This document shows positions 33,783 to 45,241 of a stretch of DNA of 64,000 bases, piece after piece. A program made the position numbers and the translations under genes. The notes below the pieces were generated by a model. That model was not told the origin of the DNA, ran no database searches, and was given only the letters and a program-made list of their open reading frames with translations. The number at the start of each line of letters is the position of its first letter. Position 1 is the stretch's first letter. This DNA comes from Suillus spraguei. Taxonomy: Eukaryota; Basidiomycota; Agaricomycetes; Boletales; Suillaceae. The DNA lies in assembly GCA_016800925.1 (NCBI GenBank), contig JABCPU010000134.1, forward strand, positions 1-64,000. Reading direction: 5' to 3'.

Positions 33783-36700
33783 ATGGCCGATCGCATGCCC
33801 CCGTACCAAATGAATACCCTACAAAACTTCATCTCCCAGCAGCATATGCAACAGCAGTCTCAGCAGCAGCAGCAACAACAAGACTCTCAGATGGTCCCCG
33901 GGCTACCTACCCCCGAACACAGTCGTATGTGGACTCAAATGCAAAACAACTATCGAGCCCAACCCAATGGTGATGTAAATTCCGCCCAGATGAACTCACA
34001 AGTGAGTTTCTCCTACAATCTTCTAAAGTTATGTTCTCCCCTCTGCGACGTTTGCATCCGCTCACAGGACCCGCACCCACTCATGTTACTGATGGTCGGT
34101 TTGGGCACTGTTCTCGTCTAATCGATCACCGTATCTGTTATCATAAATTATATTATTCCGAGATTCATGCTTGCCAAGTCCAGTCAAGTCGATGCCTTGT
34201 TCAGGTCCAGTTTCCGTAATTACGTGTGCTGACTCCATATATCAGATGGCAGATCTCGCTCGAAACCAAGGGCTTGGTCATGTTCACTCACAAGGTCCCT
34301 TGGTTCAACAGATTCAACAGCAATTCGGTCTTACATCCGCTCAGCGTGCCCCTCCAGCTGCCTCGTCCTTTCACGACCCTCAGTCCTCCAACCCTCCCTC
34401 TTCTATCATACCACCCAACTTCTCCTCTATGCCTCTGAATACCCCGCAAATGAAACCAGGCAATCCGGCTCTGGTTAGCCGTCCGCTGCACCTCATGGAT
34501 CGTTCTTCCAATCAACAAAACCCGCATCCGCCTCAGTCCGCAATGCCACATCATATGCAGCAACAGATGGGTGCACAGTCAGGCTCTAGTCCGCCAAATC
34601 CCTCGGACATGTTTTCATCCTCCAATATGACTAACGTCGATGCAATGCATAGTTCTCCGCATCTGGCGGCACAACCTCTCGGGGCCCAAATGGGCCATCC
34701 CAACATGAGGGTGGCACCAACTTCCAAGGTACCTACCCTCGCAGAGCTAATGGCCAGGAGGGAGTATTTACAATCAGCCATAAATAACTACGAGCAAAGT
34801 ATCCAAAACGTACTCGCGCAAACGAGAGGTTTTCCTGATGAAACGTGGACGGCGAAGTTGGAAAAGATGCGTAGCGAGCTCCATAACCGCAAGACTCTAT
34901 TCCTCAGAGTCAACCAAGCAATCCAGCTGGCTTCAAATACCCCTGGCATGCTTGGAGGAAATCCAACACACCTGTAAGTCAGGTCGACATATGATTGAAG
35001 TTTCCTATTGACGCATTGCAGAGGTACAATGGTCTCTGCTGCTGGTCGACCAGGCGTTACCCAGAGCGGCGGCGCACCTCAGCAACCTTGGCCACAGTCG
35101 TCCAATTCCGCCCCAAATTTTGGGATGAACCCTGGAGCTAGTGGTCCTTCGCAGATTCCAACGCCAGGTCAGGCCCCTCCCATGAATTCCCAACTGTCCG
35201 GACAAGGTGGTCAAATGCAACGTTCGGGTGTGGTGCCCCCACGTTCTGGCTCTACTCCTCAGCAACTTCCTGCGAGCATGACCAATACGATGTCACAGAA
35301 CATGACCATGGGTCCTCAATTCAATCCTCAGTCTATTGCTAATGGTCAGATTCCGAATAGAATCAACTTATCGACAATTGGCGTCCCCCCTCTTGAGAAG
35401 CCTCACTTCGAGGCTATGTACACGTCCTTTTGCAAGGGCCAGCCTAACATGCACGTTCTGTTACCCGATAATCGTTCGGTTGACTTGCATAACCTGCATG
35501 TTCAAGTCTTTCGTGAAGGCGGCGGTCAAGTGGTAAGCTCACGACAAATGCAAAGTTGGAAGTACGCTTATTTGTCACGACTTAGGTCACCCAACGTGAT
35601 TTCTGGGCGATCATAGGCGGTCGCATGGGTCTTGTTCAGTTTCCGGGCACGGGTACTGAGCCAGATAAGAGTGGCCCCGGTATCGCACAACAGCTCGCTC
35701 ATATATACAAAGAGCACTTGCAGGCTTTCGAGAACATGGTCGTCGTCACCGTTAGATCCCGCGTCGCACAAAAACACAATTTATCACAGAACGGCGCTCA
35801 GAACAATGCTCCTGGAAGCGCCTCGGGGGAAATCACCCATTCTGTTATGCGCCCTCCCCTCAATCCACAAACCATGGCAAGTGCTGTGCGTTTTGTAAAT
35901 ATGACTGTTGGTGAGATGCGTGCAAGTGGCTTACCAGAGCAGATGGTCCTATTGATCGACCGGCACCGTTCGGACATAGTGCGTTGGCACCAGCAGAGTC
36001 GATTGATGGCCACGAAGCCCAATCAGCAAGTGACCAATCACGAGGTGTCCGGTGAGCAATCGGGTATGTCCACCGCACATCAAGGAGGCTTCCCGAACCC
36101 GGTGTCAACCGCTGGTCCCAGTCTGGTACCGCGAGGACAGCCACTTCTGATACCCAATGGGATGCAATCGTCACCCATGACGGAGATGAAGCCTGTTCAG
36201 TCGGGAGGAATTTTACCGGCAAGTCAGGAACAGATCACACATGCAATGTCTGTAATCCTTCATACGAAACAACTCTTCTCATCCCGTGGTTCGTTACGTC
36301 CGTATTCTCGCCCCAGATTCTAACCCTCTGTGCAGGACTACCATCAATGCAACAGGTCACAGTGACGGATGACCAACGAATGGAGTACAACCAGCTAATG
36401 GATCAGGTTCAGAAAATGACTCGAGAGCTTGATGGAAGACTGCCAATGTACTGGATTGTTCTGAGATCGGATGATATGATTCGCAAGCTCGTGGCAATCG
36501 TAAGCACTCTTCGCATGTCTGCATCTTGTCGCGTTAAGTATATTTCTTTCCAGGTGTTAACGGTGGCACATCAAAGGTCTCGTTTCCCAGCGGGGTCACC
36601 ACAAGTCATAATCGGTCTTCATACTTTAAAGAGCATGTATAGTCAAGTACAAAAGGCAAACGAGGAATTCGAACAAAGGTGTCAATTAATGAAAGCCGCC

Positions 36701-37822
36701 CTCTCGCAGCAAACGGGTGGACAGAGTGGTCCTCACATAAATCGACCGCCCCCTCCCCCGTCACAGACCAGCGCGCGTCAAATCCCTCAACATCTTCCTG
36801 CTATAAGTCGCCATCCCTCCACAAACCAGTCCCACCCACCTTCACATTCCCAGCCATCACAGCCCATGGCCAACCAAGTTACTGTGCCCTCAAGTCCCCC
36901 CGTCTCTGCGGCCATTGCCACACCAAGTGCAGTGTCGTCACCTACTCCGCCACCTGCCATTATGGCTTCCACTGCTCCCACTCCTCTAGCAGCCGCTTCC
37001 CCACAAACTCCAAAGTCTCCCAAGCCTAAACCAAAGAAGTTTCAGCGTCCTCCCAAGCAACCTACTGCATCTCCTTCCGAACCCCCAGCTGCATTTAGCC
37101 CTGGTGTAAAGCGCCAAGCCGATGAGGATATTTCCATTCCCCCAGGTCCCTCTACCCAGCCCGAGTCTATGGGTGCACCATCTCCCAAGAAGGTGAAGAC
37201 TGAAGATTGGGAGGGAGAGCCTAGCGAGGGACTCGCCAAGAGGCACCAGGGGGCTGAAAATATCAATACGGACGAGGACGCAAACGCTTTCATGGATAAG
37301 ATGAAGGAGCTGGTCGCCATGACTGCCTCGACAGATGCCGGTGTGTACGATGACATTGCTCACACTCTCGACCGGATTTTGCAAGGCGCAGCCCAAGATC
37401 CAACACATATCGCGACTTCTGGTTTCGCCTCCAGCATTGGTGGACCACTTTCAGAACTCTCACCTCCAGCGGCCCCTAACGACCCATTTTTGGAGTTCCA
37501 CGAGTTTATTGATTACAGTCGCTTCACTACTCTTGAAGACGAGGAAGACTCGAAAGCTCCTACACCCGACCTTGTACCATCATCATCCACGAATCCTAGC
37601 CCGCAATCCAACCCGGATGCTGATCAGTCACAGGGTGCATTATCCCCCGGCAAAACCAAGATCGAGGAGCCCAGGGAAAGCAATTATCTCGATCTCCTTC
37701 ATATGGGGGCACTCAAAGAGATTGACGGCGGCGAGTCTGCCTACTATCAATCATCAGATTGGAAATGGGATAGTCCTATGACCACACTTGACCAACCGTG
37801 GGCAATTTACCAAACTTCATGA
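33783..37822 (+). CDS. SWI1-like ARID-domain subunit of the SWI/SNF chromatin remodelling complex
   Basis: Nuclear chromatin remodelling subunit. The ATG at 33783 opens a Gln-rich N-terminus (33840-33885). An intron of about 245 nt (34002-34245) leads to a Pro/Ser/Gln-rich region with a helical segment (TLAELMARREYLQSAINNYE). The ARID DNA-binding domain spans about 35380-35730 across an intron near 35534-35586: FEAMYTSFCKG, RSVDLHNLHVQVFREGGGQV, DFWAIIGGRMG, LAHIYKEHLQAFE. Later blocks include DQRMEYNQLMDQVQKMTREL and MYSQVQKANEEFEQRCQLM, a long Pro/Ala-rich stretch (36750-37100), a basic KRQADED and KKVKTED (possible nuclear signals), and a C-terminal DPFLEFHEFIDYS region. ARID order, low-complexity flanks and length (about 1,150 residues) fit fungal Swi1; orthology is not tested. 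Confidence 0.85.
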
Positions 37823-38156
37823 TAGGAATTATAGGGTGGAATCCTGGTTTGTTTTGTTGCTTATTTATGAATGTTCTTTCTTTTATATGCTGGATATACT
37901 CGCTCGTCCGTGATGCCCTCCGTTACACTGATCAGACTTGTCAACTTTACGTCCTGTCATCCATACTACTAGTATCTTGGTTTCGTGTCTCACTCTGTAT
38001 TTCTTAATGTTGTTCTGATTTGCTATCGTATCTTGCTCCGAAGTCATCGAAACGTAGAAATTAATGAGCTGCTGATCTAGACAGCAGTAGTATAATGAAT
38101 TTTGAGTGAACGTAGTGTACAGTGGTCCGTCATCAAGGTTGTCTGTCGTATCTACT

Positions 38157-39300
38157 TCAGAAGTACTTTTCGATCAGGGGTTTCCTTTTGCTTGCAAGTG
38201 TACTTGACCGCCGAGTGTTGTCAAGGATGCGAGCCTTCAGAGAAGATACGGGGTCCGATATCAACCGAGATTGGAGGGATGGTATCGATAAGCGAGGTCT
38301 CTTACTATTTCTCTCCGCTTCATAATCCATTCTAGCCCTTGCCCATTCGTCCCGTGCCTGATGCTTGGCCTCTGCATCATCTTCAACGAGCTTTAACCCC
38401 TCCGGTAAGCCGTATTTGCCTTTGATCATGTCGTCATCGGCGCGCTTCTGTGCCTCGATCTTCTTCTCTGCACGAAAACGCCTGCGCACCATAGATGAAA
38501 GCGCGTAAGGATCGTTATTGTAGTGATCTGAAACACCCTGCAAGGCCTCAATCCGTGGTATTTGCACCTTAGCGACATGATTTTGGGCTTCAGTTGTCTT
38601 CTCGAGCGCTGCAAGGGGATCCGCGGGACCAGCTTTCCCTTCCGTATCTGCAATCTTTATAAGATGATGATCGATTATGTATATGCAGTGATACGTGCCA
38701 TGAATAGCAAACCCGCCGTTCTCCTCTGGGTCCCATTCTTCGTCCTTTTGACGGGCGCCTGAAACCACGACATAGCGAGTGTTCTGTAAGACATCAGCAT
38801 GGTAAAATAAGGCCAATCACGCTCGGCTTACCTTCGGGTCGGTCTGGATCTCAAACCAGCCCTCGCAGAGATGACATTTGCAACGGAACGAGTAAATTGG
38901 AGTAGAATAGTAGGCACCGACTTTCTTCTTCTCCGCATTATACCTGACACCCATACCAATGTGGTTGTTGCATGTTCCACTGTAAATTTATGAAATCGCT
39001 GTTTCTAGATGCTAATATTATGATGCATACCACCAGATATTGAAAGGAAGCTCGAAACGGGTTATAAGTATGCCCTTGTCGAGTTTACGTGCTCTGTCAC
39101 CGAGCGCATGTTTACCTGCGGACTATGAGAAAAACAATAAGCAGGAAACTGATTGTACATACCTCTGTACGCATTTAAGCTCTGGTGTTTATCTGGGTCG
39201 TAATCTGGTGGATAATACTTGTTAAATCCTAGAAAGCAGGATTAGTTGACGATCTGTCGTGCACTAACACCTATGGTAGATCTAACAACTTGCCTTGCAT
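38157..39300 (-). CDS. CCDC130/YJU2B (Saf4, Cwf16 family) splicing factor
   Basis: Spliceosome-associated zinc protein of the YJU2 family. The first coding exon is only 7 nt (ATGCAAG, 39294-39300). A 65-nt GC-AG intron (39229-39293) then joins to GFNKYYPPDYDPDKHQSLN. Conserved blocks follow: RARKLDKGILITRFELPFNI, the first Cys pair CGTC, HIGMGVRYNAEKKKVGAYYS, the second KCHLC, and FEIQTDPKNTRYVVVSGA. A 51-nt segment at 38648-38698 is open but looks like another GC-AG intron, because removing it restores GGFAIHDTEGKA as in the family. A coiled, charged C-terminal half ends KRKPLIEKYF. The gene pairs head-to-head with RPS20. Confidence 0.9.
38648..38698 (-). other. Probable 51-nt GC-AG intron, in frame if retained
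   Basis: Donor CATG/GCACGT and acceptor attgcag on the minus strand. The segment is a multiple of three without stop codons, so retention would insert 17 residues. Splicing yields FAIHDTEGK, the expected family sequence. Confidence 0.6.
39229..39293 (-). other. GC-AG intron after a 7-nt first coding exon
   Basis: Donor ATGCAAG/GCAAGTTG and acceptor ctttctag/GATTTAAC. Only this phase gives MQGFNKYYPPD; using a GT a few bases downstream leads to an immediate stop. Confidence 0.8.
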
Positions 39301-39491
39301 GATTGTTTCGGACAGGAAACCTAATGGGAACTCCCGGAGTCTGCCGATACATGAACAATCTCAGTGAACCTTAACTATTTCTCTCATCAACACACAAACC
39401 TTAGGTGCGCGCATCTCGAGTGCTGTTCACTTTCAAGTTGCTAATCATCTGTTTAGTCACCTCTGACTTATTCAAAAAAAAATTGTCCAGA
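39301..39491. promoter_or_regulatory. Divergent promoter of the CCDC130-like gene and RPS20
   Basis: 191 bp between start codons. A T/A-rich run (ttcaaaaaaaaattg, about 39470-39484) lies directly before the RPS20 ATG. No specific ribosomal-protein promoter motif was recognised. Confidence 0.5.
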
Positions 39492-40017
39492 ATGAGTTAC
39501 GTCGCTAAGGACAAGGAGTACGATGCAGCAGGCGCTGTTCCCGCGGCCAAAATTCATAAAATTCGTATTACCTTGACGAGCAGCAACGTCAAGAACTTGG
39601 AAAAATGTTCGTGCACTTTAGTTTATCAGAAACACCTACTTAACCATTAAGTATAGTCTCCGCCGACCTTATCAACCGTGCAAAGGACAAGCAGCTTCGT
39701 GTTAAGGGTCCTGTCCGCCTCCCCACCAAGGTCCTCAAGATCACAACCCGTAAGACTGTCAGTATCATAACTATATGATATACCTGTATGTCATTGACTC
39801 TTGCGTTTGTTAGCCTTGTGGTGAGGGTTCGAAGACCTGGGACCGTTACGAGCTCAAGGTGCACAAACGTCTCATTGATTTGCACTCCTCCAGCGAAGTC
39901 GTCAAGCAGATTGTGAGTCTGAGTTCTTTTGGTTGCATTATCGGCTCCTCATTCTTTGATCAGACTTCTATCAGCTTGGAGCCTGGTGTCGAGGTTGAAG
40001 TCACCATCTCGGCTTAG
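39492..40017 (+). CDS. RPS20: 40S ribosomal protein S20 (uS10)
   Basis: Cytosolic small-subunit protein uS10. The ATG at 39492 gives [14 protein letters not shown], then [19 protein letters not shown] (intron about 39606-39655), [20 protein letters not shown] and [13 protein letters not shown] (intron about 39757-39813), [33 protein letters not shown] (intron about 39913-39963) and [16 protein letters not shown]. The product is about 122 residues, the normal eukaryotic size. All family signatures are intact. Three short introns with standard GT-AG ends fit a highly expressed fungal ribosomal gene. Confidence 0.97.
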
Positions 40018-40155
40018 GTATCTTCACTACACTATATATACTGTATAGCAAGCCATTGCCGCCTGATACCTTGCACCGCGTCGTGAATTGTATCATTTCA
40101 TTACAAAGGAAATTGCGTAAGATATCTTGGCTTTGTTGTCGTGCGGAAACTTCAG
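40018..40155. other. 3' flank of RPS20
   Basis: Presumed 3' UTR and terminator region. It ends with CTTCAG (40150-40155), repeated on the far side of the adjacent inverted-repeat element at 40963-40968. Confidence 0.4.
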
Positions 40156-40158
40156 ATC

Positions 40159-40214
40159 CAGTGAAAACTGACTATGACGGGAGGAGGTGTGGTGGTGTGA
40201 CGATAGGTAATTTT
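40159..40214 (+). repeat. Left terminal inverted repeat of the MITE-like element
   Basis: 56 bp pairing with 40909-40960 in reverse complement. Differences include a 3-bp AGG insertion and one extra A. Confidence 0.8.
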
Positions 40215-40908
40215 GTCAGCGGCTCAGTGGAAAAACACAAGAGAGCATGCTATATGCTATGACAAGTAGTAAGCGAATCCGCACATTTAAATTATGCGGG
40301 GGCGGGTTTCCTCATGCGCATAGGTGCTTTTTTTAATGTACAACATATTTGCGCATTTGAGCGCATATACTCGCTCCCCTTGCCAGATGGTTGAAAATGT
40401 GCGCAAATATGCTTGAATAATATTAGGCACTGTAGCAACGGGGGTACAAAAAAGCTCAAAAACATATATAAAACATGACACGCGCGGACAGTAACTCGAA
40501 AGCACTCGAAAACATTGTAGGAAATGCGCATGTCGGATCGTGCTGAATCTAATAGAGACGTCCTTCGGAGATAGCTTTGGTCTATGTATCGGAAGCGACC
40601 TAGTAGATGATGATTTAGAAGGTCTATCGAGAATCAAGGACTTACAAGTTGCAATTTCACAATGTTACATTTAACATTCTGTTGATGAGCTAATGGCGAA
40701 AATTCAGTCAAACATCCTTCGTTGATAGCTGAATACGAACCTTGATACCACCGTTAGTCGAAGAAGGGTTGTGAAATGCCTAATGTGCCATTAGTTACAT
40801 ATCCCGCAAGTCCAAGGCGTATCACTAGATGTATTTGGCGACGCTCCTTCAATATTGGAAGCACGATGTGTACAATAAGGAGCATATCCGAACATGTAAC
40901 TAAGAAGG

Positions 40909-40960
40909 AAAATCACCTACGTCACACCACGACACCTCCCGTCATAGTCAGTTTCCACTG
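40909..40960 (-). repeat. Right terminal inverted repeat of the MITE-like element
   Basis: 52 bp that reads CAGTGGAAACTGACTATGAC on the minus strand from 40960 and matches the left arm. Confidence 0.8.
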
Positions 40961-41062
40961 GGCTTCAGGCATGGGTTGGTTGATGGTCATCAGGCGCCTC
41001 GAGGCACATGCATTGAAGTTCTAAGTACAAGTGGCGAGTCCAAGGGATTCAATGATAACCAG

Positions 41063-44000
41063 CTACGGTGTTCTTTTGTGTCCCGGACTGGGATCGTATT
41101 CTGTACCTCCTTCCTCATCCTCCGAAGTCTCTTCATCGTCATCACTGTCGTCATCATTTCCACTTCCCTCGTCCACTCCCTCCTCTTCCTCTTCCACTTC
41201 CACTTCCATTTCCACTTCCTCTTCCTCAGACTCACTCTCACTTGCATAGAACTTGTTCAAATCCCTCCAGTCCTTCGCATCCTTCGGTGTCGACCCCCCT
41301 GCGGGCGTGAGCACAACTGGTGTTGAACCCGCAGGCGTGGGCACACGTTGAGACGAGACTCCCTGGGATGAAATCGCTTGAGCTACCGACGATAAGGCAA
41401 CTTGGGGTGCGTCGTCATCACTATCGCGTAACGCGGGGTTGATTCCCTGTTCCAGCCACTCGGGGAGATTTATGACAGTCTCGTCATCGTCGTCATCATG
41501 CAAATGCAGACTTTCACTCTCCATCACGAGGGAAAGCGTTCCGAGTGGACGAGCGTCTGTGGAGAGTTCAGTGAGACATGAAGGGAGAGTAGAGAAAAAA
41601 TGAGTATATGTCATGATCATAAACGAGTGTTTCGTTGACAAAATCAGAACTCAAAAATGCACTCACCAGCCACTGGCTCCTCTTCAATTGTCCCAGTCTT
41701 TCCCTCGAACAACACCCGTGTCACCTGTTCTCTTCTCAACACCACACCCGGCTTTCCTGCTCGCTCTTCCTTATTCCAATTTTCCTCGACGCCTTCCTCT
41801 TCATTACTGCTCACGACACCCGCAACTGCACCAACAAGAAGCGCCTTCAACATCCTTGCACGGTCACGGACGTCCCAGTCTTCATCGTACCGAGCCAGTG
41901 TGAAACATACCGTGTCAGTAGGATGATCGTACGGTGTGTGGGCGCGAGTAGTATTAGTTTTGCGGCAAGAGTGAGGGCCTGAAGTTTGACTAGAGAGGCC
42001 TAGTAGGAGTTGACATGAGCGAGGGAATTACGAAGTAGGTTGAAACACACCTCACTGTTGAAGCTCCTTGCTGTCTTGCGCAGTACATCTGGTGCCCAGT
42101 CTGCTACACCTTCAACTGTCGTTCCCGTGCCTGAAACTGACCCGTATTGACCGACGAGCCACAACACGCAAGCTCGCGCGTGGGGATGCCGGATGTCGTC
42201 AATGCGCCGGGCCAGCTGGGCAATAATGGAGAGTGGGGCTTGGACTACAGACATCGACTCCGGGCTTGTGAATGACAGGGGTGCAGCTGATAATGAAGTG
42301 GAGAATGATGGTGTCAGCGATGAAATAGATGACGTGAGAAGAGCTTGCTGCGACGATAAAGAAGTTGCCAGAGTCGTGGTTGAAGTGGAGGAAGGTGTGA
42401 GAAGTTGATTTTGGACGAGGGACTTGAGGACGAGGACTGCGTTAGAGACGATTGTATCTATGCAAACATGTAAATTCGAACTACATGGAGATTTGAAAGA
42501 TTGCACCAACCTTGCTTGCTGTTGATCATTCCCATGAGGGCAGTGAGGCATTGGGGCGTAGACGAGGGAACGAGGCTGGCAATGCGTCCAATGGCATGAA
42601 TCGCATCTCCCACAACGGAGTCGTCTGTGTCCTGAGCATAGTCCTGTATACCCGATGGGGGTTCAACAGTAAGGACAAATATGAGGGGCATAGAGTCAAA
42701 GGGTATTGGAGGAAGAAAATGAATTGCAGTCAGCTACCACTATCTCCAAATAGGTGAACTAAACGTACCACGAACTCTCGTAGTAATGTCTGGTGATTGT
42801 CAACTGTACACAATGCCAAGAGAACGGAAATCTTTGTCCGCTTCACCTGTTCTGCATCATCCGCGCGTACGAAAAGGCGGTTGTGTGAAGTAATGAATAG
42901 AGCCTGAATATGGATACAAGGGTGGTGGATGTGCAATTCAAGCAAGGTCATGTCGAGAGGAGAGCGTAATAGTCAATCAATGAATAAATACCGTTAGTGT
43001 TTATAGTTCACATCTCCTCAGAGTTACGTACTGGATGCGAACGTGCGACAACGAGTAAGTAAGCCAGTGCCACACGCTCAACCTCACGCGACACGCTGAG
43101 GAGGCGAAGGAGAGGCGCACTGATCTTTGAGAGCATCGATGAAGGAGCAAGGTAGTAGAATGCCCGTGCGACAGCAAGAACAACCTGGTAGCTTGGTCAA
43201 CAAGATTTCATGATGGAAGTGGATCAATGTGCGCACGGCAGGGTTCTTGTTCATGAAGAGTGGCTCTGCGCAGTCTAGCAGGAGCTTCAAATCTTTGTCA
43301 ACCTCTTCCCCTTGCCTCTCGCTGGCGGGTACGGGCTTGGGTAACATGGTCCTCGCGTATCGCACGAGTACACGGAGAACGTCGACCTGTCCCCACGCGT
43401 CAATGTCTGGTAAGGCACGGCAGAGGCGGCGGAAATGCACGTGGAGAAGGTCGAGGCGAGATGGTGCAATGGTGTCGAGAGCAAGAACAGCAGTCCCAAG
43501 CGAAAGCGGAGAACGATCGCGCAAAAGAGTCATCATAATATCAAGCAGAGTTGGGTGGTGCGCCTGATCTAGTCTTAATATGTATGTTTTGTGATTCATG
43601 AAATGGATATTAAATTAGGTTAAGCTCACTTGTATACCTTCATAACGGCCAACGCAGCAGCCTTACGAACGTATGGGCTGAAGTCTGCAGCAGACTTTCG
43701 GACAGCCATAAGTACGATGGTAGCAACGGTAGGAACACGAATGCCGCTCAGCACACGAAGAGCCATAGCGCGTATGAGAGGGCTCGGGTCAGCGAGATCC
43801 CGCTGGAAAGTATTGATCGACAGCAATGCCAGATCAGGTTCAGATGGTGCACAACGAAGGAGGTAGATGTACACCAGTTTGCGTAGCTCGAGTTCGGGCT
43901 GGCTACATTCTTGACTACAGCAGGGAAATATGAGGAGACTGGCCGGTTCTTTGAGATGAGCTGAGGACAAGCAAAGTTATAATTTCTATGCAGATATTAT

Positions 44001-44228
44001 ACTGGGACAAACCGCAATCAATCGTTTCATGGCGTCCAGCTTTTCACGGTCGCTGTTTGACTCGAGCTGCTTTGTTATATTCTTCGCCTTGTCGTCCGCC
44101 ATGTCAAACAACGAGCTCCCACCCCGTGTTAACGACAAATCCCGGGTGTGCTCAGCTATTGTCTCTTGAATCCTCATCCCAAGTCGCGTTGCATTCTCGC
44201 TTAGAGCGTTGAGGTTGATCCCGTCCAT
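41063..44228 (-). CDS. AP-3 adaptor complex subunit beta
   Basis: Large subunit of the AP-3 coat that carries cargo from Golgi/endosomes to the vacuole (yeast Apl6). The ATG at 44228 gives MDGINLNALSENATRLGMRI, then DREKLDAMKRLIA. The adaptin N-terminal helical repeats follow through many exons: SPELELRKLVYIYLLRCAPS, SINTFQRDLADPSPLIRAMA, SPYVRKAAALAVMKVYK, RDRSPLSLGTAVLALDTIAP, an exon with NPA joined to VVLAVARAFYYLAPSSM across an intron at about 43190-43240, REVERVALAYLLVVARSHP, VGDAIHAIGRIASLVPS and DTIVSNAVLVLKSLVQ. The C-terminal part contains DWRDLNKFYASESESEEEE and a long Glu/Asp/Ser-rich acidic tail typical of AP-3 beta hinges. It stops at 41063. Confidence 0.92.
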
Positions 44229-44560
44229 CGTTTGGTGTGGACATGCACGTACGTTGTAGTCCTAAGGCTTGATCTATATGATCATGATCTCACGTGCCAC
44301 CAACCTGTATCATAGGTCTTGTACAGAGGCGCCGAATTAAGAACTTGTTATTTATGCGACAAGAGTCAGGCTCAGAACTTGTTCAGAACTTCAATTTTAT
44401 TTGCCAAAACCTTACAGCTTGAGCCTGTCAATTGCAAATCGGTCGCAGTGAAAATTGTTCCAAAAGCTGAAAAGGTAGAAGCAACGTATAAAGGTTGGCA
44501 GAAAATTACTCAAGCAAGCCGAGTTTATCATTGAATAAAAAGGTGCAATAGTATCGACTA
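44229..44560. other. Intergenic region upstream of AP-3 beta
   Basis: Contains CACGTG (about 44293) and short AT-rich stretches. It serves as promoter for AP-3 beta and as 3' flank for COX12. No further gene seen. Confidence 0.4.
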
Positions 44561-45102
44561 TCAAGGCTCGAGTGACGCAGGGAATGTTCCGTTCTCCCTC
44601 TGTTCGTCCCACTTCGCCATCTGGACATGGCAGTATAAATAAGGAATCAGGCTTGTACCGTGGCATTGAACACTTACCCATTCATCTAGACGAACAACAG
44701 TCAGGACGCGTAATATAACAATATAGAAAAAGGAACATACTAGGACACAATGAGTTGTAGGCGCGCTTAAATTGTTTGCATGGTGCGAAATCTTCACCCT
44801 TGGCGGCGACACACTTGAAGTAGTCCGTGTAGTTCTGGAAGCTGTTGTAATGTGATACGATCAGAACACACACTGCATGCTAGAAATATCTCGTTGTTCA
44901 CCAGTGATGCGTCTGGTTAGTGTTCGGAAAGCGAGCTGTATGCAGTTAGCTGGTGCAACACAAGGAGCGAGGAAGAGAAAGACGCACCGTCAAAACCTGC
45001 GGTTTGGAGAACGTATTTACTAATAATCTGTTAGCCCGAAGTAAGACCAACAAAGATAATGCAAACGGACCTCGAGAGATCAACAGCCTCAGAGTTCGAC
45101 AT
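44561..45102 (-). CDS. COX12: Cytochrome c oxidase subunit 6B (COX12)
   Basis: Intermembrane-space subunit at the dimer interface of complex IV. Spliced from ATG at 45102: MSNSEAVDLS, SKYVLQTAGFD, ARFPNTNQTHH, CFQNYTDYFKC, then VAAKGEDFAPC and a second Cys helix ending YNSLC, followed by PNEW and MAKWDEQRENGTFPASLEP. The twin motifs are CX9C (residues 33-43) and CX10C (54-65), as expected for oxidised coiled-coil-helix proteins. The product is 88 residues. Six exons are needed, including an 8-nt microexon at 44678-44685 that supplies the NEW codons. The gene is head-to-head with PRP18 (139 bp). Confidence 0.93.
44678..44685 (-). other. 8-nt microexon of COX12
   Basis: ATGAATGG on the minus strand, between acceptor ttcgtctag and donor gtaagtgt. 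It joins CCTA to ATGGCGAAG in frame to give CPNEWMAKWDEQ, the conserved COX6B C-terminal sequence. No other in-frame joining was found. Confidence 0.85.
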
Positions 45103-45241
45103 TTTTGTGTAATGGGTGCGGTCTTAGAAACCTTCCAAGAAATCGGGTTTCGACGGAGTATTGTATCGATTAGTCAGCTGCCTTGGACTTTACCGTCACC
45201 GTGTGACACTGAGTCTAACACAACTGCACCGACATATCGTC
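45103..45241. promoter_or_regulatory. Divergent promoter of COX12 and PRP18
   Basis: 139 bp between start codons. No named motif was recognised. Confidence 0.5.

Larger units (their letters stand above)
40156..40962. mobile_element. MITE-like element with about 55-bp terminal inverted repeats
   Basis: The left arm 40159-40214 begins CAGTGAAAACTGACTATGAC. The reverse complement of the right arm (40909-40960) begins CAGTGGAAACTGACTATGAC, and both continue GGGAGG, a GTGGTGTGACG block and TAGGT-ATTTT, with about four mismatches and two small indels over 52-56 bp. CTTCAG occurs on both outer sides (40150-40155, 40963-40968) and may be a target duplication. The CAGTG start recalls hAT-type termini, but an 8-bp duplication is not seen. 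The 700-bp interior has no transposase. It lies between the 3' ends of RPS20 and AP-3 beta. Confidence 0.7.

Noticed and set aside
34288..34781. Minus-strand frames within the ARID gene
   Set aside because: They lie opposite a well supported coding exon and show no domain.
41100..41250. Plus-strand open frames rich in Ser/Pro/Leu
   Set aside because: They are the antisense of the Glu/Asp-rich tail of AP-3 beta and have no independent support.
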